A stretch of DNA of 64,000 nucleotides. Source: Arthrobacter sp. AL12 (GTDB taxonomy: Bacteria; Actinomycetota; Actinomycetes; Actinomycetales; Micrococcaceae). Position numbers and translations under genes: made by a program. Location: assembly GCF_029960645.1 (NCBI RefSeq), contig NZ_JASBQY010000003.1:111312-175311 (forward strand), given 5' to 3'. Of the stretch, positions 1 through 8,641 are shown piece after piece. Numbering within the stretch: position 1 is the first letter of the stretch; the number at the start of each line of letters is the position of its first letter. The notes beneath the pieces are model-generated. The model saw only the letters and a list, made by a program, of their open reading frames with translations, was not told the DNA's origin and searched no databases.

Positions 1-408
1 CGGCTCCCGACGCGGTCTTGTCGATCGAGGTGCTGTCCAAATAGCCTTCCGGGGAAGGGACTTGCGTGGCCTGGATGGTCTGGCATCCGAGGTGTCGGGG
101 GCCGTTGGATAGTGGCGAGACGGCGATGCCGTAGGAGCAGACGTTGTAGGTGCCAGGTTGTGTGATGGGTATGGCGGCGGTGTAGCCGTGGTTGCCGGTG
201 ATTCGGAAGGCTGCGTTGACGTCGGACCGCAGTTGGTCTGCGGTGAAGGCGTAGCCCTGGGTTTTGCCATCGGGTGCTGTGACGTAGATGTGGACGGGGT
301 TGGAGGTGCTGGTACTCCCCGGGTCAAAGGTCCATCCGCGGGCGGTTATGGCGGCTCCCGACGCGGTCTTGTCGATCGAGGTGCTGTCCAAATAGCCTTC
401 CGGGGAGG
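1..408 (-). repeat. Near-identical 351-nt repeat unit inside the metalloprotease gene
   Basis: Bases 1-55 recur almost without change at 352-406, an offset of 351 nt or exactly 117 codons in frame. They encode the start of successive GYLDSTSIDKTASGA modules. The preceding module (about 410-760) is clearly homologous at protein level but diverged in DNA. The near identity of the later units points to recent duplication or gene conversion, and further units probably lie beyond the window edge. Confidence 0.85.
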
Positions 409-2128
409 GAGTACCGACAACGCTCACCGACTTGCAGCCGAGCTCAGGATTTGCGTATCGCCCAATTGCGTAAACGCAAGCCTTATAACTGCCGGCAGTT
501 TCTGCCTTGAACGCCTGACGGAAGCCGTGGTTTGGGCCAACCTTGAATACGTCGTCCACATCTGTCCGCAATTCGTTGGCAGGAACGGCATAGCCTGTTG
601 TGGACCCGTCGGGCCTGGTGATGTAGACATGCACCTGCGAGGCCACGGTCGGTTCCGACATGTCCACCGCCCATCCTGCAACCTGCAGCGAAGCCCCCGT
701 GTCCGAACGGCTCACGGTGAGGGAGTCATAATTCCCCTTCGGGATCTGGAGCGCATCGATGGTGACTCCGGCAGCGGAACCCGAGATCCAGTCAATGGTC
801 ACCCGCGTGCCGGCGTGCGTAGTGAACGTCTGGCCGGCTTGCCATGCCTGGTTGTTGCTGTAGTAGCCGCTGAACGTCGTGGTGCTGGGCTGCAGGGCGA
901 TGGAACCTGCGCCTTGAGCCTGGACAACCTTGACCCCGCGGTTGCCGCCCACGGCCGTTGCTAGGTCGTTGCCCACTGGAAGGCGCAGCTCAAGGAAGTA
1001 GGTCTCCCCGCTGACGTTATCGGTGAACTTGACGGCGCGGTTCGCGTCGGCGCTGCCCCAGGCCTTCAACTCGTAGGAGTTCCTGCCGACCGCCCTCCCC
1101 AGGTTTCTGACCTCGGCGCCGGCGCCGAAGCCGCCGAACTCGTAGATGGGGGAGCTGACCACCGGCTGGCTGAGCTGTGAGACGCCCATCAGGTCCAGGT
1201 TGTCCTTGTACTCCTCGATGCCGCAAGTGGCGTTGGCAAACGTCCCGTCCGCGTTGCTGGCGGTGTCAACGGCCCCGTTTCCACAACGGAGCCGGTTGGC
1301 ATGCATCAGTCCCAGAACGTGCCCGAATTCGTGGGTCAGCACGCTTTTGGTCAGGGTTGCCGGGAGCGGCATGAGGACGCGTCCGCTAGTTCCGTTGTAG
1401 CTCCAGCCGGCGCCATAAGCACCGTCGGACAACGTGGGAGTGGACACGAACACCACGAGTGCCGTAAAGGAACTGGGCACCCACCCGATTTCTGCGGCGA
1501 TCGTATTCATCATGGAGGAGTAGCTCTGGGTGGAGGTTGCAGCGCTCGACCTGTTTTCGACAGTGGCGACGCTCATGGACAGCCGGCCGTTCGACATGGC
1601 CTGCCAATACTGGCTGCTGGTCTGGATTGCCGCCCGGGCGTCAGCCTCCGGGATGGTCGCTTTCTTGTCCGCCAGCTGGACCATGACGAGCTTCACTTTG
1701 ATGTCGCCGCTCCGGGCCATGGAATAGGCCTCGGTCGCTGCCGTGTGCTGATCGGCACCCTTGGGCCCGTGTGCCTCTGTCCCGTGGCTGGAGGTGGGAT
1801 TGCTGCCGCCGATGACCTCCGTGAACAACGGCTCCGGAGTCGTCAGAGTCTGCGACTCCACCGTTGCCGGAGACGCCGTTGTCGCTGCCGGACCTGGTGC
1901 CGGTACGGGCACCGTCGCCGTCGGCACCGTCGCCGTCGCCGTCGCCGTCGGCACGGGCGTCGGCGTAGCCGAAGGTGCCGTCGAAGTCGGGGCGGGCATG
2001 GCTGACGCCGTCGGCGTGGGTGGCGCCGCCGGATCGGCGAGAGCCGGCGGGAGCGCCACAGCGGTGAGCGAGCCAAGAGTAACGAGAAACGCTGTCAGCA
2101 GCGCCGTCGTCTTCCGTATTGAGTTCAC
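1..2128 (-). CDS. Secreted zinc metalloprotease with C-terminal repeats (partial)
   Basis: This is the 5' part (about 709 codons) of a secreted zinc-dependent protease; the C-terminus lies beyond the left edge. The GTG at 2128 starts a Sec signal peptide (basic start, hydrophobic core, likely cleavage after PALA). A Pro/Thr/Ala-rich linker follows to about residue 75. The zinc motif HEFGHVLGLMH is at residues 266-276, and a Met-turn (DLMG) is at Met314, as in metzincin-type proteases. Downstream are repeats of about 117 residues with the pattern GYLDSTS...GWTFDP...VHIYVTAPDG...GNHGY...C.YGI...LGC, probably a surface or glycan-binding module. The repeat family identity is inference. An ordinary intergenic gap of about 200 nt precedes it. 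Confidence 0.8.
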   Translation of the reverse strand, partial: MNSIRKTTALLTAFLVTLGSLTAVALPPALADPAAPPTPTASAMPAPTSTAPSATPTPVPTATATATVPTATVPVPAPGPAATTASPATVESQTLTTPEPLFTEVIGGSNPTSSHGTEAHGPKGADQHTAATEAYSMARSGDIKVKLVMVQLADKKATIPEADARAAIQTSSQYWQAMSNGRLSMSVATVENRSSAATSTQSYSSMMNTIAAEIGWVPSSFTALVVFVSTPTLSDGAYGAGWSYNGTSGRVLMPLPATLTKSVLTHEFGHVLGLMHANRLRCGNGAVDTASNADGTFANATCGIEEYKDNLDLMGVSQLSQPVVSSPIYEFGGFGAGAEVRNLGRAVGRNSYELKAWGSADANRAVKFTDNVSGETYFLELRLPVGNDLATAVGGNRGVKVVQAQGAGSIALQPSTTTFSGYYSNNQAWQAGQTFTTHAGTRVTIDWISGSAAGVTIDALQIPKGNYDSLTVSRSDTGASLQVAGWAVDMSEPTVASQVHVYITRPDGSTTGYAVPANELRTDVDDVFKVGPNHGFRQAFKAETAGSYKACVYAIGRYANPELGCKSVSVVGTPSPEGYLDSTSIDKTASGAAITARGWTFDPGSTSTSNPVHIYVTAPDGKTQGYAFTADQLRSDVNAAFRITGNHGYTAAIPITQPGTYNVCSYGIAVSPLSNGPRHLGCQTIQATQVPSPEGYLDSTSIDKTASGA

Positions 2129-2332
2129 GTTTTGTCTTTCATGAGGCCGCCGCCCCACTCAATGCTCAGCAGGACGGCCGGGAGACCGGGAAGTGAGGTC
2201 AGTCTATGAACGGCGCGCCACCAGATACGGAAACCTGCAACAATCCTTCGTCTTCAGTGGCGAATCGTTGCCCAATCCTGAGCAATGCCGGCGCTCGGCG
2301 CCAAAACAGTGTGCCCCGGCATGCGGCGGGCC

Positions 2333-3511
2333 CTACCGCGCGAGCTTCAGCTCCGGCGCGTTCGCCTCGACGTAGTCCAGGGCATGCCGGACGGCGCCGA
2401 CGGTGACGATCGCATCGCCCAGGGGGGAGACCGTCACGCGCGGGGGAGTCGCCGTGAACCGGGGGAGCAGGGCCGTGATGCCCGGCAGGAGCGCGCCGGC
2501 GGATTCGGCCACCGCCCCGCCGATCACCACCTGCTCCGGGTTCATGAAGCTCGCCACGGACGCGATCACCCGTGCCATCCGGTCCGAGATGCGCGCCAGG
2601 ATGGCCAGCGCGGCTGGATCCCCGGCTGCGGCATCCTCGAACACGCGGCGGGCGCTCGCCGCACCGCCCGCGGCGGGGCCGCCGCCGGCTGCGGACCACT
2701 GCCGGGCGAGGCTGGCGATGCCGTCGCTGGAGCCGACACCCTCGACCAGGTCCAGGTACCCCATTTCGCCGGCCGCGCCGCCGCGGCCGTGCAGCAGCCG
2801 CCCGGACTCCATCACCCCGGCGCACAGCCGTTCGCCGGCCAGCAGCACCACGAGATCGTCGACGCCGGCGCCGGAGCCCCGCCAGCGTTCGCCCAGGGCG
2901 GCCAGGTTCGCGTCGTTCTCCAGCAGCACTGTCCAGCCGTGCAGCTCCTTCAGTGCCGCGCGGAGCCCGACGTCGAACAGGCTCCAGAAATGCTGGGTGA
3001 CCAGCACGTTGCCGGCACGGTTCACCGGAGCGGCGATGCCCGCACCGACGGCCAGGACCTTGTCCGGGCCGGTCCCGGCCGCGGACAGGGCCCGGCGGCA
3101 GGCACGGTCGACGACGTCGATGCGCTCCTCCGCGGGGATGTCGGTGGCCCGGAAGCTCTCGCTGGATCGTCCGAGGATGGTGCCGCGGAGGTCCGCGACC
3201 GCCGCGGTGGTGGTGGCCGCGCCGATGTCCAGGCCCAGCACATACCCGGCGCCGCTGTTGAGCTCGAAGCGCCGGGCCGGGCGCCCCTTGCGCGCGCTTC
3301 CGGGCTGTTCCTCGTCGCGCGCCTCCAGTTCACGGATCCAGCCGCGCCGGATCAGGTCCTCGCAGACGGCGATCACCGATGCCCGCGTCAGCCCGGTCCG
3401 GGCCATCAGTTCGGTCCCGGTGGCCACCTCCGTGGTCCGGATGACGCCGAGCACGGAGCGGGCGTTGACCCGGCGCAGCAGCTGGGGGGTGGCGGCGGCT
3501 GCGTGCGGCAT
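2333..3511 (-). CDS. ROK-family transcriptional repressor
   Basis: This is a sugar-responsive regulator of the ROK (repressor, ORF, kinase) family, 392 residues. An N-terminal winged helix (about residues 10-60, with GLTRASVIAVCEDLIRRGWI) precedes an actin-fold sugar-binding domain starting YVLGLDIGAATTTAAVAD, with ENDANLAALGE and HGRGGAAGEMGY. The cysteine zinc motif of ROK kinases is absent, which favours a pure regulator. The ATG at 3511 was chosen because GGGGAGG precedes it at good spacing; an upstream ATG at 3559 has no such site. It is divergent from the alpha-glucosidase gene, which it most likely controls through the palindrome at 3563-3581. The inducer is unknown. Confidence 0.85.
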   Translation of the reverse strand: MPHAAAATPQLLRRVNARSVLGVIRTTEVATGTELMARTGLTRASVIAVCEDLIRRGWIRELEARDEEQPGSARKGRPARRFELNSGAGYVLGLDIGAATTTAAVADLRGTILGRSSESFRATDIPAEERIDVVDRACRRALSAAGTGPDKVLAVGAGIAAPVNRAGNVLVTQHFWSLFDVGLRAALKELHGWTVLLENDANLAALGERWRGSGAGVDDLVVLLAGERLCAGVMESGRLLHGRGGAAGEMGYLDLVEGVGSSDGIASLARQWSAAGGGPAAGGAASARRVFEDAAAGDPAALAILARISDRMARVIASVASFMNPEQVVIGGAVAESAGALLPGITALLPRFTATPPRVTVSPLGDAIVTVGAVRHALDYVEANAPELKLAR

Positions 3512-3562
3512 CGGAATCTTGACCTCCCCATAACTACGGACCCATACTTGATCCGACAATAT

Positions 3563-3581
3563 ATTTAGCTTGTATCTAAAT
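3563..3581. promoter_or_regulatory. Candidate ROK operator palindrome
   Basis: ATTTAG and CTAAAT form perfect 6-bp arms around 7 nt. The site sits in an AT-rich island between the divergent ROK regulator and the alpha-glucosidase start at 3619. AT-rich arms of this size and spacing suit NagC/Mlc-type ROK operators. Binding is inferred. Confidence 0.5.
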
Positions 3582-3618
3582 TATCAGAAGCACCGCTCCG
3601 AAACCGAAGGATCACCCC

Positions 3619-5325
3619 TTGACCAACACCGCCACGCTGGCAACCCTGTCCGGTTCCGATCGCGCCGCCGACCCCAACTGGTGGCGCCAGGCTTCCGTGT
3701 ACCAGATCTACCCGCGCAGCTTCTCCGACTCCAACGGCGACGGACTCGGTGACATCAAGGGCATCACGGCGAAGGTCCCCTACCTGCAGCGGCTCGGGAT
3801 CGACGCCGTCTGGCTGAGCCCGTTCTACCCCTCGGCCCTCGCCGACGGCGGCTACGACGTCGATGACTACCGCGACGTCGACCCCAAGCTCGGAACGCTG
3901 GAGAATTTCGATGAGATGTCCGCCGCCCTGCACGCCGCCGGCATCAAACTGATCGCCGACATCGTCCCCAATCACTCCTCGAACCGCCACGTCTGGTTCC
4001 AGGAAGCCCTCGCGTCCCCGCGCGGCTCCGACGCGCGGGAGCGCTACATCTTCCGTGACGGCAAGGGCGAGAACGGTGAGCTCCCGCCCTCGGACTGGGA
4101 ATCCGTGTTCGGCGGCCCGGCCTGGGAACGCATCACCGAACCGGACGGCACTCCCGGCCAGTGGTACATGCACATCTTCGCCAAGGAACAGCCGGACCTG
4201 AACTGGTCCAACCGGGAGATCCGCGACGACTTCCTCAAGACCCTGCGCTTCTGGTCCGACCGCGGCGTGGACGGCTTCCGGGTCGACGTCGCGCACGCCC
4301 TGACCAAGGACCTCACCGAGCCGCTGCTGTCCAAGGTCGAGCTCAGCGAGGCCAACAGCGGCACCGACGGCTTCGACGACGGCTCGCACCCGTTCTGGGA
4401 CCGCGACGAGGTCCACGAGATCTACGTCGAGTGGCGCGAAGTCTTCAACGAATACAACCCGCCGCGCACCGCCGTCGCCGAAGCCTGGGTCCACGCCAGC
4501 CGCCGCGGCCGCTACGCGAGCCCGCGCGGCCTGGGCCAGGCGTTCAACTTCGATCTCCTGCAGGCCGACTTCGACGCCGACGAGTTCCGCGAAATCATCA
4601 CCCGGAACCTCGCCGAGGCCACCGAGTCCGGCGCCTCCTCCACCTGGGTGTTCTCCAACCACGACGTCGTCCGCCACGCCACGCGCTACGGGCTGCCCAA
4701 GGGCGGCGGCAAGCACGCCAAGGGCCAGGACGGGAAGGGCTGGCTGCTGGCCGGCGCCCCGCCCGAGGAGCTCGACGTCGACCTCGGACTGCGCCGTGCC
4801 CGCGCGGCCACGCAGCTGATGCTGGCGCTGCCGGGGTCCGCGTACCTCTACCAGGGTGAGGAACTGGGGCTCCAGGAAGTCGCGGACATCCCCGACTCCG
4901 AACGCCAGGATCCGACTTTCTTCCGCAACAAGGGCGTGGAGATCGGCCGGGACGGCTGCCGGGTGCCGCTGCCCTGGGCCGCCGAGGGCAGCTCCTTCGG
5001 CTTCGGCGACGGCGGGGCGCACCTGCCGCAGCCGGCGTGGTTCGGCCGCTACGCCGTCGCCGCCGAGGACGGCGTGGAGGGCTCCACGCTGGAGTTCTAC
5101 CGCCAGGCGCTGAAGCTGCGCCGGGAACTGCAGACCTCGGAGGAACTGCAGTGGCACACCACGGCCAGCCCCGCGGTGCTGCACTTCAGCCGCCCCGGCG
5201 GCTGGCAGACCGTGACCAATTTCGGTGACGAACCCGTCGAGCTGCCCGCCGGAACCGTGCTGCTCAGCAGCGGACCGCTGGAGCACAACCTCCTGCCGGG
5301 CAGCACCACCGTCTGGCTGCGGTGA
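3619..5325 (+). CDS. GH13 alpha-glucosidase
   Basis: This is a cytoplasmic glycoside hydrolase of family 13 (568 residues) that releases glucose from alpha-glucosides such as maltose, isomaltose or sucrose. The four conserved regions are present: DIVPNH (114-119), GFRVDVAH with nucleophile Asp223, AVAEAW with acid/base Glu288, and FSNHDV with Asp349. The N-terminal YQIYPRSFSDSNGDGLGDIKGI is typical of oligo-1,6-glucosidase and alpha-glucosidase types, and there is no signal peptide. The TTG start at 3619 follows the site AAGGA. The next gene overlaps by 4 nt, so they form one operon. The exact substrate cannot be read from the sequence. The neighbouring ROK repressor suggests sugar induction. 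Confidence 0.9.
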   Translation: MTNTATLATLSGSDRAADPNWWRQASVYQIYPRSFSDSNGDGLGDIKGITAKVPYLQRLGIDAVWLSPFYPSALADGGYDVDDYRDVDPKLGTLENFDEMSAALHAAGIKLIADIVPNHSSNRHVWFQEALASPRGSDARERYIFRDGKGENGELPPSDWESVFGGPAWERITEPDGTPGQWYMHIFAKEQPDLNWSNREIRDDFLKTLRFWSDRGVDGFRVDVAHALTKDLTEPLLSKVELSEANSGTDGFDDGSHPFWDRDEVHEIYVEWREVFNEYNPPRTAVAEAWVHASRRGRYASPRGLGQAFNFDLLQADFDADEFREIITRNLAEATESGASSTWVFSNHDVVRHATRYGLPKGGGKHAKGQDGKGWLLAGAPPEELDVDLGLRRARAATQLMLALPGSAYLYQGEELGLQEVADIPDSERQDPTFFRNKGVEIGRDGCRVPLPWAAEGSSFGFGDGGAHLPQPAWFGRYAVAAEDGVEGSTLEFYRQALKLRRELQTSEELQWHTTASPAVLHFSRPGGWQTVTNFGDEPVELPAGTVLLSSGPLEHNLLPGSTTVWLR

Positions 5326-6350
5326 GTTCCCCGGCCGGCAGCGAGCCAGCCGAACAGCCAGCCGGTCGGCCCGCCAGCGCGGCGGTCCAACAGCCGGCCG
5401 CACGGCCCGGCCAGGAGCTGATTTACGGCTGCATGGGCCTGGGCGGCAGCTGGTCGCCGGAGCCGCATTCGTCCGCACACGTGTACGAGGCGGCTGCCGC
5501 CGTCGACGCCGCCCTGGCGGCCGGCATCACCCTGTTCGACCACGCCGACATCTACCGCGGCGGCAAGTCCGAGGCCGTGTTCGGCGAGGTGCTGGCGCAG
5601 ACCCCGGGGCTGCGCGAACGCATCCGGCTGCAGACCAAGTGCGGCATCCGGCTCAATGAACAGGGCCTGGAGGGCTACTACGACCTGAGCCGGGACGCCA
5701 TCCTGGCCCGGGTCAACGAGAGCCTGGCCCGGCTCCGCACGGACTACGTGGACGTGCTGATGCTCCACCGCCCCGACCCGCTGATGGACCCCGCGGAGGT
5801 GGCCTCCGCCGTCGGGCAGCTGATGGCCGAAGGCAAGGTCCGGGCGCTGGGCGTGTCCAACATGTCCGGGGCGCAGATCGAGCTGCTGCAGGACCGGCTC
5901 GAGACGCCGGTGGTCGCCAACCAGCTGGAGATGAGCCTGTTCAAACGCGCCTGGCTGGAGAGCGCGGTGCTGGTCAACCATGCCGAGGGGACGGACTACA
6001 GCTTCCCGCACGGCACCGTGGAGCACTGCGTCCGGCACGGCATCACTCTGCAGGCCTACGGCTCCCTGGCCCGGGGCCTTTACACCGGGGCGCCGGCGGC
6101 GGCGCCGTCGGCCGCGGAGGAGGCGACCGCCAGGCTCGTCGCGGAGCTGGCCGCGGAGAAAAAGACGACCGGGGAATCGGTCGTGCTGGGCTGGCTGATG
6201 AAGCACCCGGCGGGCATCGCCCCCGTGATCGGCACCGCCAGGCCGGACCGGATCCGCGCCTGCGCCGACGCCTCTGCAGTGGCTGCATCCACGACCCGGG
6301 CCGAGTGGTACCGGCTCTGGGTGAGCGCGCGGGGCAGCAACATCCCGTAG
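5322..6350 (+). CDS. Aldo/keto reductase
   Basis: This is a 342-residue NADPH-dependent oxidoreductase of the aldo/keto reductase TIM-barrel family, close in layout to E. coli YdhF. The catalytic tetrad is visible as Asp73 and Tyr78 (FDHADIY), Lys106 (LQTKCG) and His149 (LMLHRPD). The first 30 residues are Ala/Gln/Pro-rich and not part of the fold. The GTG start overlaps the alpha-glucosidase stop (GTGA), which implies translational coupling and a linked role in carbohydrate use. The substrate is unknown. A 17-bp terminator hairpin follows the stop by about 35 nt. Confidence 0.85.
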   Translation: MSSPAGSEPAEQPAGRPASAAVQQPAARPGQELIYGCMGLGGSWSPEPHSSAHVYEAAAAVDAALAAGITLFDHADIYRGGKSEAVFGEVLAQTPGLRERIRLQTKCGIRLNEQGLEGYYDLSRDAILARVNESLARLRTDYVDVLMLHRPDPLMDPAEVASAVGQLMAEGKVRALGVSNMSGAQIELLQDRLETPVVANQLEMSLFKRAWLESAVLVNHAEGTDYSFPHGTVEHCVRHGITLQAYGSLARGLYTGAPAAAPSAAEEATARLVAELAAEKKTTGESVVLGWLMKHPAGIAPVIGTARPDRIRACADASAVAASTTRAEWYRLWVSARGSNIP

Positions 6351-6384
6351 CCGCCCCGCCGTCATGCCCCCACCCAAGTAGCTC

Positions 6385-6426
6385 GCAGCAGGGGCCGTTC
6401 TGACAGCCGAGAACGGCCCCTGCTGC
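6385..6426. terminator. Perfect 17-bp hairpin after the glucosidase operon
   Basis: Perfect arms 6385-6401 and 6410-6426 (core GGGGCCGTTCT / AGAACGGCCCC) enclose an 8-nt loop. No clear T-run follows, so the efficiency of termination is uncertain. Confidence 0.75.
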
Positions 6427-6523
6427 CCGTCAGATGGGCGGGGACGTGATTTTGGTCGTAATGGTCGCCCCCGAGGGCCGGATCGCTTAACCGCAAACGC
6501 CCCCGGGCGGATAGCGTAGATAC

Positions 6524-7387
6524 ATGACTTCCACCACCACTGCCGGGACCCTCCGGACCCAACGCAACATCCCCGCCGAAATCGCCCGTTCCTGGCTGCT
6601 GGTCAATGCCATGAAGACCGAGCTCTTCGACCAGTCGTCCGTCTCCCGCGCGGACGCCATCATCCTGGACATCGAGGACGCGGTGGACCCCTCGCAAAAG
6701 GACCAGGCCCGCGGACACGTCGTGGACTGGCTGACCGCCGGCGGCAGCGCCTGGGTCCGGATCAACGACGCCACGAGCCCCTTCTGGGCCGATGACCTTG
6801 CCGGGCTCCGCGGCACCCCGGGCCTGCTCGGCGTGATGCTGGCCAAGACCGAGTCCGCAGACCAGGTCACCGAGAGCTTTCACCGCATGGACGGCAAGAC
6901 CCCCGTCATCCCGCTGGTCGAGTCCGCCGTCGGCATCGAGGAAGCCAACCACATCGCCAGGGCCCAGGGCGCGTTCCGGCTCGCCTTCGGCTCGGGTGAC
7001 TTCCGCCGCGACACCGGCATGGCGGCCACCCCCGAGGCCATGGCGTACCCGCGCGCCAAGCTCGTCGTCGCCAGCCGCGTCGGGAACCTGCCGGGCCCCA
7101 TCGACGGCCCCACCGTCGGCACCAACCACCCGATCCTGCGCGAGCAGACCGGGATCACCGTGATGATGGGCATGACCGGCAAGCTCTGCCTCGCGATCGA
7201 CCAGACCCACGTCATCAACGAGGTCATCAGCCCCACGCCGTCCGACGTCGCCTGGGCCACCGACTTCATGGCCGACTTCGAGGCCAACGGCCGCGTCATC
7301 CGCGACGGCTCCGACCTGCCCCGCCTGGGCCGCGCCGAGAAGATCATGAAGCTCGCGGTAGCCTTTGGCGTGCAGCCGGCCCTGTAG
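6524..7387 (+). CDS. HpcH/HpaI aldolase/citrate lyase family protein (CitE-like)
   Basis: This 287-residue TIM-barrel enzyme belongs to the citrate lyase beta subunit-like group, which cleaves or forms C-C bonds in acyl-CoA or 2-oxoacid substrates with a divalent metal. Characteristic parts are DAIILDIEDAVDPSQKD (metal and acid site), IPLVESAVGIEEA with the conserved Glu, and AFGSGDFRRDTG. No other citrate lyase subunit genes are nearby, so it is a stand-alone CitE-like enzyme of unknown substrate. TAGCGT lies 6 nt before the ATG and there is no Shine-Dalgarno, which suggests a leaderless mRNA. Confidence 0.85.
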   Translation: MTSTTTAGTLRTQRNIPAEIARSWLLVNAMKTELFDQSSVSRADAIILDIEDAVDPSQKDQARGHVVDWLTAGGSAWVRINDATSPFWADDLAGLRGTPGLLGVMLAKTESADQVTESFHRMDGKTPVIPLVESAVGIEEANHIARAQGAFRLAFGSGDFRRDTGMAATPEAMAYPRAKLVVASRVGNLPGPIDGPTVGTNHPILREQTGITVMMGMTGKLCLAIDQTHVINEVISPTPSDVAWATDFMADFEANGRVIRDGSDLPRLGRAEKIMKLAVAFGVQPAL

Positions 7388-7410
7388 CCGCCCCGAACCA
7401 AGGAGACCCC

Positions 7411-8361
7411 GTGACCGATACCTGCTATCTGGTCCACGGGGTCTTTTGGGATGCCGGACCGGCGCGGTCGTCGGACTCTGCCGTGCCCGACGGCGGGCGG
7501 CCGGCGATGCGCCTGCAGGACCCCGACGGCGGCTTCACCGACCTGCCGCTCGACGCCGGAACCCGGCTCGGCTTCCGGCTCGCCGCCGCGGGTAAGACCT
7601 GCCTCGGGCACCACTTGGTCCACGGGCCCGCCGACCGCGATCACGTCCTGTGCCCGGACCGGGCGCCAGCAGTGAAGGGCAGCCAGTGCGAGCGGTGCTT
7701 CGTCGTGGACGACTCGCGGCTCATCCACGACTTCCACCGCGGCGGGCGTGTGCCGCCCGGGCTGCGGGCCTACCTGATGCAGCCGCACTGGCTGTACATC
7801 GCCACCTTCGCCAACGGTGCCAGCAAGGTGGGCACCGCCGCGAACCTGCGCAAATGGCAGCGACTTGCCGAACAGGGCGCCGTCGCCGCCCGCTACGTCG
7901 CCCGCGCCGACGACGGCCGGGTGGTCAGGAACCTCGAGGACCTGGTGACCCGCGACGCCGGCATCCCTCAGCAGATGCGCTCCGCCGCCAAAGCCGCAGC
8001 CCTGGCCGGGCCGGCGCCTGCGGCCGAACTGGATGCCCGGAACAGCCGGCTGGCCGCGGACGTCCGCGCGCTGCTGGCCGGTGCCGGGGGCGGCGGCTTC
8101 GCCGTCGTGGATGAACAGTGGCAGCGGCCGGGCCTCTCGGATGCGGTCTGCGCGCCGGCTGCCCGGCACGCCTACCCGCATGAGCTCGGCACCGGAGCCC
8201 ACGGATTCCGGATCGACTCGGTGAGCGGCAGCGTCGCGCTGGCCCGGCTGGACGGCGCGGATCTCGAATTCGTCGTCAACCTGGGGCAGCTGAAGGGGCG
8301 GACGATTGCGCTCGGGGACCATGGCTCGGGCGTCCCGGCCGTGCAGGAGGCCCTGTTCTGA
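7411..8361 (+). CDS. DUF2797 family protein
   Basis: This 316-residue protein is recognisable as DUF2797. It has four spaced cysteines (Cys64, Cys81, Cys93, Cys96; the last two as CERC) that probably bind zinc. A conserved core, HWLYIATFANGASKVGT then RLAEQGA and RNLEDLVTRDAGIPQ, resembles a GIY-YIG-like fold. No biochemical function is established for the family; a nucleic-acid role is only inference. The GTG start at 7411 follows AAGGAGA at good spacing and lies 23 nt after the CitE-like gene, so the two may be cotranscribed. Confidence 0.8.
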   Translation: MTDTCYLVHGVFWDAGPARSSDSAVPDGGRPAMRLQDPDGGFTDLPLDAGTRLGFRLAAAGKTCLGHHLVHGPADRDHVLCPDRAPAVKGSQCERCFVVDDSRLIHDFHRGGRVPPGLRAYLMQPHWLYIATFANGASKVGTAANLRKWQRLAEQGAVAARYVARADDGRVVRNLEDLVTRDAGIPQQMRSAAKAAALAGPAPAAELDARNSRLAADVRALLAGAGGGGFAVVDEQWQRPGLSDAVCAPAARHAYPHELGTGAHGFRIDSVSGSVALARLDGADLEFVVNLGQLKGRTIALGDHGSGVPAVQEALF

Positions 8362-8416
8362 GCTGCCACGACTTGCGGCTCGCAGGGTTGCCGGTGGTCC
8401 CCAGTAGACTGGCACG

Positions 8417-8641
8417 GTGCTGAAAGAATTCTGGGACTCCGCGCCAACCACCTACAAGGTGCTCGTTTTCAGTGCCATGGGCCTGCTCGGCGTCGGCATC
8501 GTGCTGAACCTGGTCGGCAACAGCTCCGGCAACCAGGACCTGGCGGTCGCGTCCCTGGCCGTGATCGGACTCGGCCTGGTCCTGCACATTGCCGGGATTG
8601 TGGTCCGCGGCCAGACGATCCGCAAAAACCTCAAACGTTAG
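8417..8641 (+). CDS. Small two-helix membrane protein (DUF3188-like)
   Basis: This 74-residue protein has two predicted membrane helices, YKVLVFSAMGLLGVGIVLNL and VASLAVIGLGLVLHIAGIVV, and a basic C-terminal tail (RGQTIRKNLKR) that should face the cytoplasm. The layout fits a DUF3188-type protein, a family of unknown function; that assignment is from memory of the family. The GTG start has no Shine-Dalgarno but has TAGACT exactly 6 nt upstream, the leaderless pattern seen elsewhere in the window. The 3' end overlaps the convergent SulP gene by 11 nt. Confidence 0.75.
   Translation: MLKEFWDSAPTTYKVLVFSAMGLLGVGIVLNLVGNSSGNQDLAVASLAVIGLGLVLHIAGIVVRGQTIRKNLKR

Noticed and set aside
3565-5478. 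A 637-codon open frame antisense to the alpha-glucosidase
   Set aside because: The plus strand encodes a complete GH13 enzyme with all catalytic residues; the antisense product is low-complexity Val/Gly/Ala/Arg.
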